From positions 6,277,424 through 6,341,423 of the forward strand of contig JAJEKV010000053.1 in NCBI GenBank assembly GCA_021234155.1: DNA of 64,000 nt. The letters run 5' to 3'. The position numbers and the translations under genes are program-made. Below, one piece after another: positions 11,695 to 23,139 of this stretch. The DNA comes from Isoetes taiwanensis (Eukaryota; Streptophyta; Lycopodiopsida; Isoetales; Isoetaceae). Numbering within the stretch: the first letter of the stretch is position 1; each line of letters starts with the position of its first letter. A model generated the notes under the pieces. The model was not told where the DNA came from. It saw only the letters and a list, made by a program, of their open reading frames with translations, and searched no databases.

Positions 11695-11880
11695 TGGTCG
11701 CTTAACGACGCTATGTATCATTTGACGCCGTTAAACGACGCTATGATCATCCGGACGCGGCATATGAGGGGCATCGACGCGCAGCTAAGCCGATGTGGCA
11801 TGCCTAGGTGTCGACGACGCCAGCTTGGCGCCGTTAAACGACGCCATTACTGCACGCCGATAAACGACGCCAATATATGA
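11695..11880. repeat. ACGACG-type subterminal repeat cluster 2
   Basis: Repeated CGCCGTTAAACGACG-like words (GCTTAACGACGC, GCCGTTAAACGACGCTATG, CGATAAACGACGCC). It occupies the same relative position as the cluster at 63.46-63.72 kb in the inverted copy. Confidence 0.7.
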
Positions 11881-11884
11881 ACCT

Positions 11885-12235
11885 ACCGCCGGGTTATTTA
11901 CTTGTTATTTTCACCGCTTGTTTCGGATTTTTGCTCGCGGGTCTTCATAAGGTAAGATCTCCTTTTAATCTTTGTGTTAGAGTTAAACACCTCCAAATGC
12001 TAATAGATTAGAAGATTGAATCTTGAAAGTATGTTAAAACTCGAGGGATGCATGATCAAGGTATCGGGTCGGCTCCATCCCTAATGGAGAAGACTAGATG
12101 TATCGGGTTTATGCACCTCGTAACGTAAGTTTCAATCTTCATAGATTACAAAAGATTTGAAAGGTTGCGCGGAATATAAGGTAACCGGGTCTACTCCATT
12201 TCAAATGGAGAGGACTAGATGTATCGTTCAGCACC
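11885..12235 (+). promoter_or_regulatory. Leader segment with repeated CTCCAT...ATGGAG hairpin module
   Basis: The segment CTTCATAAGGTA(A/G)GATC through AATGGAGA(A/G)GACT (11,945-12,090) is matched in inverted orientation at 63,200-63,365. A second module copy follows at about 12,190-12,220 (GGTCTACTCCATTTCAAATGGAGAGGACTAGATGTATCG). Each module can pair CTCCAT with ATGGAG across a short loop. The module is also related to the three tandem units at 58.2 kb. Its location upstream of a spliced gene suggests a 5' leader or promoter of CACTA-related elements; this role is inferred. Confidence 0.45.
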
Positions 12236-12309
12236 CTTCAATCAAATGCTTTCTAAATATCATAAACGCTTGTATGAATCAATCTTAAGAATAAACATTT
12301 GATAAAATC

Positions 12310-13715
12310 ATGAAAAAAAACATGGATATTTATATTTATTATATTATTACATGGTTTTTATTAATATTTTTATTGTTTACTAGAAAACAACATGGACCTA
12401 ACGTAAGGAATTTGAACGTGAAAGTGAGACGTAAAGCTTTGAGAAAGTTACACGGCTTAATTTTGCGCAAGAATGTTACCCCAACAATTGCCACAAATAG
12501 TCCAATTAGACCCAAAGGGACCTAGTCTTCCTAGAGGTCGGGTGGTGTGCATGAAATGAATGTCACATGTATGTACATATAAACATGTTTCAATGATTAG
12601 TTAACTTTATATCTTGATGTTACTTTTTTTTGCGCTTGTACTTGACAGTCGTTATATTGCAATTGTTCATGTGCAAAGGACAAATAAAACGGATGAGAAA
12701 GACTGCCCTCACCATGTTGACAAATATGGTGAATGCCCGACAAATCCAAAGGTTTCTGATGCATTATGTGGGTATTCCAACGAGGTATAATACACTAATC
12801 TTATGAACGATAATCAACTACTCTCATGTATTTGAATCGATGTCTTAACTTAGTTTTGTTTGTATTTTGTTAGGAAGAAATTGAGAATGAAGTGAGCTCG
12901 GCAAAAGATATAGATTTTGGGGTTATGTTGTCATTGGAAGTAGATGATGTTGATACTATGAATGTGTTCATAGAAAAACCCTAAAAAAAAGAAAGCCATC
13001 AACTTCCTCAAAGAGTATCCCATTACGCGATAGAACTCGCCGCGGCAAATGGCCGCTGCCAAGATTGGAGGGAATGACAATGTTCATCAAAATTGGAATG
13101 TACTAGATCATGTCGAAGAAAATAATCTTCCACCTTCACTAGTCCATTTGGTCCAGCCCTTTACGTGATAAAGATCGTAAGAAATTCAATGCATGGCCTA
13201 GAGGCAAGCCAATTATTTATGGGGAGCAATTTACATATTGGGGTAGGCAGCATGATTAAAAATAGTCGGGTCCCCTTGCCGGCCTCGATTATATATTATG
13301 ACTAGTGTGAAAGTCAAAGATGGTACGATCGTCCTTTAATGCCATATGTAGGTCCCGAATATAACTCGCATTAATTTGGCATAAATTGAGTAAGCATCGC
13401 TGGCGATGCTCATCTATGGCCTAAATTCAAATGCACTAACAATATCCAAGCTCAGCTGACCACACTAAAGCTTCACATATATTGATGGTCGCCCCCGCTT
13501 GCATGGAAACCTTGTCGCTTTTATTAATAGCTCTATCGAGAAACCCGAAGTTACCAATTGTGAATTTGTCGAGGCAAACAAAGACCAAGAAGATTTTTTA
13601 GCCGTAAAATTGACTCGAGATATATCATGGTTTATGCTATAAAAACTTTGTGTATTGGTGATGAATTGTTCATTGAATATGAATACAGAGACCAATACCG
13701 AGAGGTCCTTTGATG
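12310..13715 (+). pseudogene. Spliced gene with C-terminal SET-like domain inside a CACTA-related block
   Basis: Probable multi-exon gene. A first exon (about 12,310-12,568) encodes a basic stretch (KVRRKALRKLHGLILRKN). Likely GT-AG introns lie at 12,569-12,648 and 12,785-12,873. The exon between encodes a Cys/His-bearing stretch (DEKDCPHHVDKYGECP), and the next an acidic segment (EEIENEVSS). The C-terminal part, 13,478-13,715, reads like a SET methyltransferase core: IDGRPRLHGNLVAFINSS, then NCEF, then after one frameshift IKTLCIGDELFIEYEYRDQY. These correspond to the SET N-x-A-x-F-I-N-H-S region and the GDEL-(F/L)-x-x-Y motif; the usual NHSC is replaced by NSS. SET proteins methylate lysines on histones and other proteins. 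The frameshift and an in-frame stop near 13,635 make it a likely pseudogene. Domain call fair, exon model tentative. Confidence 0.5.
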
Positions 13716-13756
13716 ATGTACTCAAATTACTCATATAATTTTTGTCGAATGCACCA

Positions 13757-13794
13757 TTTTTCTTCTTCTTCTAATTCTTCTTCTTCTTCTTTGG
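13757..13794 (+). repeat. TTC microsatellite
   Basis: An imperfect (TTC)n run in the spacer between the SET-like gene and transposase 2. Confidence 0.8.
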
Positions 13795-13799
13795 AATGA

Positions 13800-14259
13800 G
13801 ATTGCACATATTGAAGATAAATGTGTATTATATCTTCAATATATGCTTTTGATTATGACATAAAATTTTATATTTCGCTCGCTATTAAATGCTTAAAATT
13901 TAACAAACACGCCTCAATGTATGTATCAATCACGATATATTTCGCTTTTAATATGATAAAAGTGGTAGGCAAGTGGATATAAGACCACATCCGCCGCATC
14001 GAATTGGCTTACATCAAAAGTCATTATGATAGCGTAATTAGAATACATTGAGCAAAGATGGTACAAACATGGGCACAACGATACCGAAGAGTACAATGAT
14101 GAAGATGAACAGAATACGATGATGAAGATGATGACAATGCCCCTATGGATGACTTCATGGAAGTTGAGGAACCCATAGCACATGTTAGATGCATTTGGCC
14201 CAATCTTCATTAAATCCACCTAGATGACGATATAAATACTCCTAACGATGGTCATGAAG
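13800..14259. other. Spacer; acidic-coding remnant before transposase 2
   Basis: AT-rich sequence, then from about 14,080 GATGAAGATGA-type codons that could encode an acidic linker (EDEDDN type), as often precedes the TNP2 domain. No domain is recognisable. Confidence 0.4.
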
Positions 14260-17200
14260 ATCACGCTTTTATTGGAGGAGGCGATAAAGCATTATATCCA
14301 GTGCAAGCATATCTAGATTGACGACATCTTTATTGATATTAAACCTTCAAGCCAAATTAAATGGAGCAATGCTGTTACGTTTTGTTAGAGTAAGTACAAT
14401 TGCAATCACTTGACTTTATTGAATTTGTAGTTGAATGTATAACGAAAGGTCCGTTTTATGTTGTGTTATTGCAAGAGAAAATACTCCCACAAGGGAACAC
14501 TATGCCCAAAAGTCGACTGAAATAAAAAAAATATATTGCAGCCATCGGTTTAGGGCTACCATAAGATTCACGCTTTGTCCAAATGATTGCATGGTATATT
14601 ATCCCGATGACATCTACAAGAACACGTAAACATGCCCTAAATGTGGTGCCTCTAGGTACAATGCAGATGCCAAGGGAAAGACCGCCCGATGAAGGTGGTT
14701 CGCTACTTTCCATTGATCCCCGCGATAAGGCTATTGTTTCGATGTGAATCTCTAGCTTCGGCCATGGGTTGGTGTGCTTCACGCGCCGAAAGTGACAATG
14801 TAATTCCGCGTGGTTAGTGACCGCAAAGCAATGGAAGCATATTGATGAAACATGGCCGGAATTTGAAGAGAGCCACTAAATCTCGATTAGGGTTGGCAAC
14901 CGGATGGTGTTAATTATGGACGCCAATCACCAGCTGGTCAATCCCAAAAGAGTGTTGATCAACTATAATTTACCACCGTGGTTACTCATGAAGACTAGCC
15001 ATTTAATGGTAGTACTATTAGTTCCAGGACCAAGAAGCCGGAAAAAGTCTAGATCCATATCCGAAAATAGTTATTGATGAGCTTTTGACATTGTGGAGTG
15101 AAGGTATTGAAGTTTACGATGTCTCAAGAGAACTGCGGCCGAACTAAGATTTACCTTTGAGAGCAATCTTAATGTGGACAACGAAATGCATTGGCCTGGT
15201 TTGTATGAACTCTCTCGACTCCAAGTGTCCGATATGCGATGTCACTTGTGTGGGTTTGAACAGTTGAACTCTCACGGCCAATCCGCATTGCACAAAAAAT
15301 GTCTATGCAAACTTCAAGAGATATCCGCCAATGGAAAATCGACTTCGATAATGAGGTCCAAGAGAAAAACATTTGCAATCAAGAGCCTCCCAAAAGGTTG
15401 ACAATGAGAGATTGGGGTAACATGTGGGATGCCAAGGAAATAAGGTTAAGGGAATGAAGTGGAAAGCATCCTTCTTCCTTCTACCCTATTGGACAGAATT
15501 GAAGATCCATCATCTTCTTGATCCCATGCACATCTTTAAAAACGTTTTGCGCCTATTTGGAAGCATGTCACCGGATGAAGGACACGATGCAAAGACGAAG
15601 ATCTACAAGAAGTTGGATCAAAATCTAAAGCATGGTTAAATGTCAAGAAGGAATAAGGCCACAAGTGGATTGATCGCGCCTAGAAAATGTATGAAACCCG
15701 CTCGAGAAGTTTATCAAGGCAATAAAGACCCTGGACAGATATATGCATTCGCTATGCATTGTTTCTCTAACGGGGGAGTTAACCGGGTTGAAATCTCATG
15801 ATTGGCATAAGATGTTGCAGTTTGTTATGCCTATTGTTCGAGGGGTCGCCTCGGCCGACGGTCCACTACATGCAATATGTCTCCTATCGAAGTTTTCCGT
15901 GTTCAGACGGATTTAGAAAACACCGATGCTGAACTCTCACTTAACTTTTTTCTTTCTTAAATGATATTTAGATGGATTACAAGGAAGGAGATACCGACAA
16001 ATGAAATTGGCGGACATGCTGTAACTAAGGTCGCTTGAGGCATGTTGTATACTAGAGAAAGAATTCCCAACAAGTTTTTTCTCGACATACAAACTCACTT
16101 ACTAGTGCATTTAGTGGATCTAAGTAGAGCTTTGAGGTGCACAACAAATCCTAGATGGATGTTTTTATAGAACGCTCAAGGTCCTCAAGGACTTCAGACG
16201 TACAAGGCAAGGCCGAGGGTTGCATGGCCGAGGGTTGGTTAGCACGAGTCATTATTCTATGTCACCGAAGTTCTGGCCGATCTACACCCCAATGCTCCAC
16301 GATTATGGACCGATGAAGACACTCCAACTATAATTGGAGAAGTTCCCAAGGAAGACCACGTAAGAAATTGTTCACACTAGAAGAAACAAAAAGTCAATAA
16401 GTTTTCATCTACAACTCCACCCCATGGAGAAATGGATAAAAAAATACGAGGAAGAAAAAAATAAAGAGAGATGAGGAGAGAAGACGCCATCGACAAAAGA
16501 ATCGCAAAACAACCACTTCCGTGATCATCTAGGGTCCCGCCAAGTGAGATAAACAATAAATGGCTGCTCAACAACTAGAGATGGCAAGGCAACGCGGCTT
16601 AACATGTTTCTAGAATAAGAATTTGCATATGCTAAAGGCGTCACTATTTGTCGCTGCAACTTAATAGCATATAATTCACGAAATTTCGCCTGCTATTTTG
16701 AACATTTGTTCCTTTACTTTGTAGTATAATTCATATGCATCAATATGGTCTTCTCGGGTGCTCACTTTTCGGAATACAAAGTGTGGATCATGGCAAACGC
16801 ACTTATGATTGTGGTTAGTATATCAGCAAAGTTTAGTACAGTTTGCCGACCGGTAGTGCACTCCAAACCCAATCGAGGCAATGTTGGAATGGATTGGTAC
16901 TATAAAGACTATCATGGAGGTTGATGTCGGTGAGTGCATTCAAAACAATGTTGTTTGATGCCGAATGGTTTGATCTTTGTGTGTACTGGTGCTCATGCCA
17001 CGATACGCAAAGATCCGAGTGGCATGTATTCACTAGATTCAACTTGCTGCATCGCGGGTCAAGACACACTCGTGAGGGTTGAGCAATGTGAACAAGCATG
17101 TTTACTTGGATGCAATAAAAATTTAAAATTCTAACAAAGGAACTAATGTAATAGAGGTTTTGTAGGTCACCTTTGTTCCGCATCCTTTGCAAGATCGCTG

Positions 17201-17295
17201 GTGGTTCAGAGTTCCATGTAAGGCTCGCCTCACGCATTATATTTGAAGGTGAAGAAGAGATGGTATTAATAGGGAGGTTGGGAGGGGCTAGACTA
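14260..17295 (+). pseudogene. CACTA (En/Spm) transposase 2: TNP2, DUF4218 and DUF4216 remnants
   Basis: A second, differently diverged TNP2-type transposase. The zinc-ribbon-like N-terminal motif CPNDCMVYYPDDIY with a following CPKCGASRYNADAKGK is at about 14,576-14,690. NLPPWLLMKTSHLM and VLLVPGP lie near 14,970-15,035, and LLTLWSEGIEVYDVSRE near 15,080-15,130. LPYWTELKIHHLLDPMHIFKNVLRLFGS is at 15,483-15,570. DUF4218 follows with TGLKSHDWHKMLQFVMPIVRG (about 15,785-15,845), FPTSFFLDIQTHLLVHLVDLS, and a PRWMF / KARP / CMAEGW series to about 16,240. A DUF4216-like C-terminus (AEWFDL; DPSGMYSLDST) sits at 16,940-17,130. Multiple frameshifts and stops make it inactive as written. Family call is strong; the borders are not. 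Confidence 0.87.
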
Positions 17296-17299
17296 TTGT

Positions 17300-18350
17300 C
17301 ATGATAGAAGACTACCATCATTGAACCTTCATTACTTTATTATGATTATATTTTCTTCCCACATATGAATAAGAAAAATACTTTGGCATTTTAATTTGTG
17401 TATACTACAAACCATATTAGGCAACATTAGTATTGCAACTTCGGTTATCATAGACATTTATGCCAAGTTAATTGGCATCCTAGTATAGACCTTATGGCTT
17501 GCAAACTGATCGTGGGCGCTTCTACATACGCTTGAGTACACGCTTTATGTTTAATTAATCATAAAATGTGAAGATTCCCTTCAAATGCAAGATTCATATA
17601 AAAAAATCATATGTATTCCCCTTCAAAATACAAAATTCATATAAAACCCATACACAATTCAAATACATAAAACAAAGTGGATGCCGTTGCACATCTAGCA
17701 GATATATCAGATCCAAGTAGATCCACTGCGCAGTTTCAAGGTGCTCGACCTGCGATTTCCCTCCACCTCACGGCCAACCTCCAAGCATGGAACTAAGCCC
17801 TCCCTAAAAGGTGTCCGTTTCCCCAAGGAATTCATGTACCAGCACTTCCCGCATGCCCCGGGTTGGTCTCGGAAAAACTTTTGAAAGTAGGGCTTCAAAG
17901 AATGTTACCCTTCCCGCCCTCTCCCCTCTAGCATACCGGGCCAAGCACAACGGAAGCTCACCATGCATTTCTTTCAGGCACTCGAGTCTCAGATTGAGGG
18001 GAAGGTTTCTGGCTCCCAAAGAATGCTTAACGCAGGTCTTTCTTTGCCCCCATCACGCCAGCCTTGGTCATGGCTTGCTTGAACTCCCCGCCTTCTTGGG
18101 TTAGGTTCATCTCTAGCCACCGTGACCGAGGCGCTTCAGTGCTCCAGCAGTGACGTGACGCCTCCGGTGCAAGATCGCTCTGCATGCATCGAGAAGCGCC
18201 ATGGCGTATGTAGGTGAGGAGCCTCACGACGGTGAGGAGGAGGAGGAAGTCGAGGGCCAGGAGCAGCAGGGACGGAGGGCTGGAGAAGTCGGAGGACTAA
18301 TAGGGCAATATATATATGGCAATAAAGATGCGAAAAACAAAACAAATTTC
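17300..18350. other. No recognised gene
   Basis: AT-rich to about 17,700, then GC-richer DNA. A 67-codon frame starting at 18,201 begins with an acidic stretch (EEPHDGEEEEEVEGQEQQG), and overlapping frames of similar length occur on the minus strand. No family was recognised and the frames conflict, so I assign no gene. Confidence 0.4.
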
Positions 18351-18351
18351 A

Positions 18352-18455
18352 GACGACGCCGTTATAGCGAACGCCGTTATAGACGCCAAGTAAATCCATC
18401 TTAAACGCCGCAAACGACGCCTTATAAATGTAAACGACGCTCGTTTTTAAAAAGT
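18352..18455. repeat. Small ACGACG-type cluster 3
   Basis: Contains GACGACGCCGTTATAG, GAACGCCGTTATAGACGCC, TTAAACGCCGCAAACGACGCC and TAAACGACGCTCG. It is a remnant of the CACTA subterminal vocabulary without an adjacent transposase on its right. It may mark a solo end or a non-autonomous element. Confidence 0.55.
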
Positions 18456-19538
18456 CATCGGGCCGGCCATTTTTTGAGTATTTTTTTATGATTTGAGAAC
18501 CATCCCTGATCCTAGTTTTCATTGCGCTATTGTGAGAGTTTTTTCTTTTTATTGCTTTTGGGATACATGGCCATGGAAGGTATGCTTCGACGCTTTGAAC
18601 CATTCGTGAGGAGATGAGGATTCAAGAGCAGAGAGATATGGAACCTGCCTTCACAAGTAAGGCTACACTCAGAGTTTATACACTTTATTGTATTTTTATC
18701 TATTTTCTAATCTATAGCTTGGTAGGAGCCGCCGAGGGCATGAGAAGGAAGGGAATCCTCCGCGGAACCCCTCCACTCAAGATGAGGACTATGAAACAAC
18801 GATCCATCGGATGAAAGTGTTAAAGAAGTATGTGATTGGTGAGAAGCAGACAGACCAAATTGCTAGGAACCAGTTGAGTCGCCTAGCATGATGAGGGTGC
18901 TCTTGAAAAGATGGTCGTGGTTTGAAGCACCACAGAAAAACAAAGATTAACATGATAATTAGCTGCCGACATATGCATGGTCGACGCCGCATACTTGACA
19001 TGGAGCTGTATGGTTCAAAGGGATGGACAAGTGGAGGACTTCACGATAGAAACCATAAGCCAAACTCAGAGGAGGAGTATGCTGAATTGTTCAAGTGATC
19101 TTTTGTTCAATAAACCTATGTTTTGTACATTGTTATATTTTCTCTCGGGTACAATCTAGCATTGATACATATGTATGAACATGATCCTCAAGACTTCTTG
19201 AAGATATTTTGCATTCTTTCTGTTGGATATCGCTTTCTTCGGGGCCGATGCGGGATTTGCCATTTTGAGCCCTCCCGAGGTTTCGCGACATTTCGACGGA
19301 CTGGTAGAACCGCCTTTTCCGAGATTATTTGTGGTTTGACTCTCCCCAGAGTTCTTACAAATGGGACACTTCCATGTTCTAAATCTTTCAAATGCACATT
19401 CTTAGAAGTTTAGATGGGAAATGCCTGGATTTTTTCCTCCAACCCTGATGATAGAAGCAGCCACTAAATTTATGTTTTTGTGGCTTGAAGTCAACCGTGA
19501 TCTTCCAAATCTTCCAAATCAGCTTCTGCCTGTTCTTG
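18456..19538. other. No recognised gene between CACTA remnants and satellite
   Basis: Unassigned DNA with short overlapping frames. A T-rich stretch ending in AATCTATAG at about 18,717 could be an intron end upstream of a basic stretch (RRKGILRGTPP), but the frame closes soon after. No similarity to the satellite monomer was seen until about 19,539. Confidence 0.35.
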
Positions 19539-22036
19539 TAACCCGCCGCCCGATTCGGCCTAATGCTAACCTTTGACCTAGACTTTCTCCAAAAATTCAA
19601 AAATTGGGCCGTAGGCCGAGATGAATTAGGATCCGGCAAAAAATCAGAATTTATTTTCGCAGGCAATGCATTAATTGCGAATTTTTTCATGTGTTGCCAT
19701 CGAAAAGATGACTTCTAATCGCCATTATCGAGGAGGACAGTCCAAACTCCGCTCCGATTTATGCGCTTCTCGCCGCAGCCGCCAATGCCTAATTGCAATG
19801 ACCAGGACTCGTTTCAAAACGTAAAACCTTCTAGAGCCCGCAACTCGGGCCGTGGTTTACGCCGCTTTCTGAGGCCCTCTCCTGTCGATTCGCCGACCTT
19901 TCCAGACGCATGGTCTTTGAAGTGGAGTTGGGGGTGTTGACGGAGGAGGACCTAAAATCTCCTCCCGAGGTCGCTGCCCAAATTTCTCTCCCTAAGGCCC
20001 TCGGGAAGAACCTCCCCCTCCATCATCTGTAATGGACTCTATTTCGGGAACTCCGCGGGCCAAGCCACTCCTCGCCCCCAAAGTAGAAACCTTGACTCCA
20101 TCAACACTCGCCGAATCGTCTAGGACATTGCGATAACCAAGTTGGACGTGCTTAAGAGCAAAAAACGTAACTTTGCTCATTTCAAAATGAACCTCCTTCT
20201 AGAGCCCGGCAACAAGGCCGATGTGGTTTGCGATTCGGAGGCCCGCGCCGTAAGATTCGCCGACTTTCGCCGCCAGCCATGTCTTGAAGTTTTTGGGGTG
20301 TTGACGCCCCGAGTCCTAACACTAAAATCCTCCTAAGCCGCTTTGCCTCGTCCTCTCCCAAGGCCCCCGGGGAAGGATCCGCAACCTCCCTCTAACCGAA
20401 CCTTTTGATTTGCTCGCCAATGGACGTAATCGGAGATGAATTGATCGGGATTAAGTTCCTCAGGCTTAAGAAGGATCGCCCCCAAAACGTAAAACCCTTC
20501 TGAAGCCCGGCAAACTCCGGCCTGGCTTCTTGCGTGATTTGAGGCTTTTTCTTTGTCAGATTCAAATGTAGGCCGACCTTTGCGCCCGGGTCTTGAAGTG
20601 GAGTTGGGGGTGTTGACGTGAGCCGGACCCTAAAATCTCCCGAGGTCGCTTTTGCTTAAATTTCCTCTCCCTCAAGGCCCCCGATGGACGGGCCACCTCC
20701 CTCCGAACAAGGGACCGACTCGCCAATGGACTCAGAACGCCGACATTGCCCTGGGGACCAAGTTCCGCGGGCCGTAAGACCACCAACTCCAAGAAGCGCC
20801 AAAGTAGCTCACTTCCATCACACTCAGAGTCAATTGGCCTAGGATGTGCATGGATACCGGCTGTGGAGGGCGGAGTGTTTTTCTTTTTCAAAACCGACCG
20901 CGGTAACTTGCTCCCTAGGGTAATTTCGCCATTCCCGACGATTTGGTGGTCTATTTGCCATTCCCGAGCATCCCTGCGTCCGAAACGACAAAAATGCTAT
21001 GGTTTCTACAAGGCCGACATCGATGCCCCGCGGTTTGACAAGTTCTCCCGGACCGATCTGAATCTTTTTGACCTTCCCAAGAGGGGCCCCTGAACGGAGG
21101 ATCCAACTGGCCGGATAGGGGAACCGCCCGGGAGGGTGGTCATTAGCGCGGTACCGGGAGCCGCCAGAAGGGTCGCCTTCGAACTTTTTTTGATCCCGCC
21201 CCCCGGGTCCGGACTCTCCTCTTGTGAGGGATCCCCGCAAGGTCCTGGCCTCGTTTGACTTGGGAAGGGTGCCACTCGGTTGTTCCCGCAACGGCTGCCC
21301 CGACCGTTCTAATGCTAACCCTTTGACCTAGACCTTCTCCGAAAATTCAAAATTGGGCCGTGCCGAGATGAATTAGGGATCCCACGACGGCAAAAAACCG
21401 GAATTTATTTTCGCAATGCATTAATTGCGTAATTTACGAATGTCTTGCCATCGGCAAAGCCCCGACTTCTACTTGCCACATCGGGAGGAGGGAAAGGCCC
21501 AAACTCCGCCCGCCGGGCCTCTTGTTCGTATTCTGGCGCCGCTTCTGGCCAGGTCCCAAGTGCAATTTGTAGACCAGACTCGGCCCCAAAAACGCAAAAC
21601 CCTTCTAGAGCCCGGCAACCCACGTGGTTTACGCCGCGGGAGGCCCTCTCCTTGTCGATTCTACGGACTTGGCGCCGCGGTCTTGAAGTGGAGTTGGGGT
21701 GTTGACGCCGACTAAGGTGGACCCTAAAATCCCTCCTGAGGTCGCTTGCCCCAAATTTCTCTCCCCAAGGCCCCGGGGACGGACGGGCGACCTCCCTCTC
21801 CTCCCCGGGGACCGACTGACTCGCCAATGGACTCGAACGCCGACATTGCCTCGGGGACCAAGTTCCGCGGGCCGTAAGACCACCCAACTCCAAGAAGCCA
21901 AAGTAGCTCACTTCCATCACACTCGTAGTCAATTGGCCTAGGATGTGCATGCGGGATACTGTCGTGGAGGGCGTGAGTGTTTCCTTCTTTCGCAAAACCG
22001 ACCGTGTAACTTGCTCCCTAGGGTAATTTCGCCATT
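19539..22036 (+). repeat. Left part of the 1.1-kb satellite: degenerate and truncated units
   Basis: Satellite blocks recur in the same order as in the main array but are diverged and shortened. A first unit starts with TAATGCTAACCTTTGACC at 19,561 and breaks off near 20,145. A second partial runs about 20,158-20,430. A third resumes at AACGTAAAACCCTTC (about 20,475) and runs through to 21,308. A fourth (21,309-22,036) is close to consensus and is cut at the TAATTTCGCCATT block by the inserted transposon. Rising similarity toward the array interior is typical of satellite edges. No conserved reading frame is present. Confidence 0.88.
22033..22036 (+). other. Target-site duplication, left copy (CATT)
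   Basis: The satellite consensus reads TTTCGCCATTCCTGACG without interruption. Here CATT is followed by foreign sequence, and CATT recurs at 31,588-31,591 where the monomer resumes with CCTGACG. This is a 4-bp duplication of the target. Confidence 0.8.
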
Positions 22037-22111
22037 AACAACGTCTTAAATTAAACGCACTTATTTTAAAAGTGCATTTAAAAGATTCCTTAGAAAAAAC
22101 TGAATGAAGTC
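22037..22111 (+). repeat. Left terminal inverted repeat
   Basis: It begins AACAACGTCTTAAATTAAAC. Comparison with the complement of 31,515-31,587 shows AACARCGT, AAATT, GCACT(T/A)ATTTT, a TGCA(T/C)TT core and AAGATTCC in the same order, with a few small gaps. Confidence 0.82.
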
Positions 22112-22844
22112 AGAAAAAGGCTCTTTTTTTCAAGACTTTAAATTGTTAATGCATGGCAGTATAAATTTGAGCACGTTTTAGCCTATTTTAATCATTGCAC
22201 GAAATTATTGATGAATAGAAGCTTAAAATTATGCATTTTTAGTATGCTTTTTCTATCTACATGATCACTCCAATAAAGAACATCTTACGACGTAGCAACT
22301 TTTACAAGAATTTCGTTAATGCATGAAGTTGCTAAAGAAAAATAGCATTGACAAAGGATCTTAAAGCGCATTCATCTCTATTAAAACTTCATTTGTAGAT
22401 TTACAAGCATGCAATCGAATTATTCTTCTTTAAGATTACTTAATTTGTTCACTTATAACCAAATAATCGAAGTGCTAGTCTCTTTCAAATAGTTTTTTAG
22501 GATTAAATGGTTGTTCTTGTCCCTTTTTTTTTAAAGAGTAGGATTCAAACAATAACCAATAAAAATTATCAATTTTAAGCTTCTACTAGTTGAAAGATGA
22601 CTGACAAAAAACATAAGGTTTAAAAATTATTCAACTAAAAGCACAAGACAATTCTTAAAACAAAAAGATCATAAGCATAATACTAAAGGAAAAAAACAAT
22701 CACAAAATAAATGACAAATTAATTCACAACAATAGTTCTTAAACTTCATATCTCAAGCAAATGACAAAATAGTAAAACGACTACCAAAGAAATAGAAATT
22801 TATAAGTTCTTAAACTTCGTGTCTCAAGCAAATATTAAACTACT
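22112..22844. other. AT-rich subterminal region of the transposon
   Basis: AT-rich, with no gene. A 30-bp segment around CTTAAACTTC(A/G)T(A/G)TCTCAAGCAAAT is present twice (about 22,739-22,764 and 22,809-22,835). This may include the 3' UTR of the minus-strand gene. Confidence 0.5.
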
Positions 22845-23139
22845 TCAGTAATCAATGGGTTCTTCTTCATCGGGGTTCCATTCTTTCTTTCTCCTCTTCA
22901 AGACCAATGTTTACTAAAGGAATTGTTGATGAAGCCTTAGGAGTTTCTTCAGAATTACAAAGAGCGTGATCAAGCTCGCAAAATCAACTCGCCATCGCCT
23001 ACCACTAGGTGGTGGCTGAATTTCGTGAGAAAGTTTCGCTAGATTTCCAATCAAGCTTTTGTCGCCTAACTCCCCGATTTTCATCAGGCAAGGACTCACA
23101 AGAACTTATTCTTGTTTTATAAAACTAACATTATCCGGA

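Noticed and set aside
18201-18404. Acidic 67-codon ORF as a host gene
   Set aside because: No family match, overlapping frames on the other strand, and it runs into an ACGACG transposon remnant.
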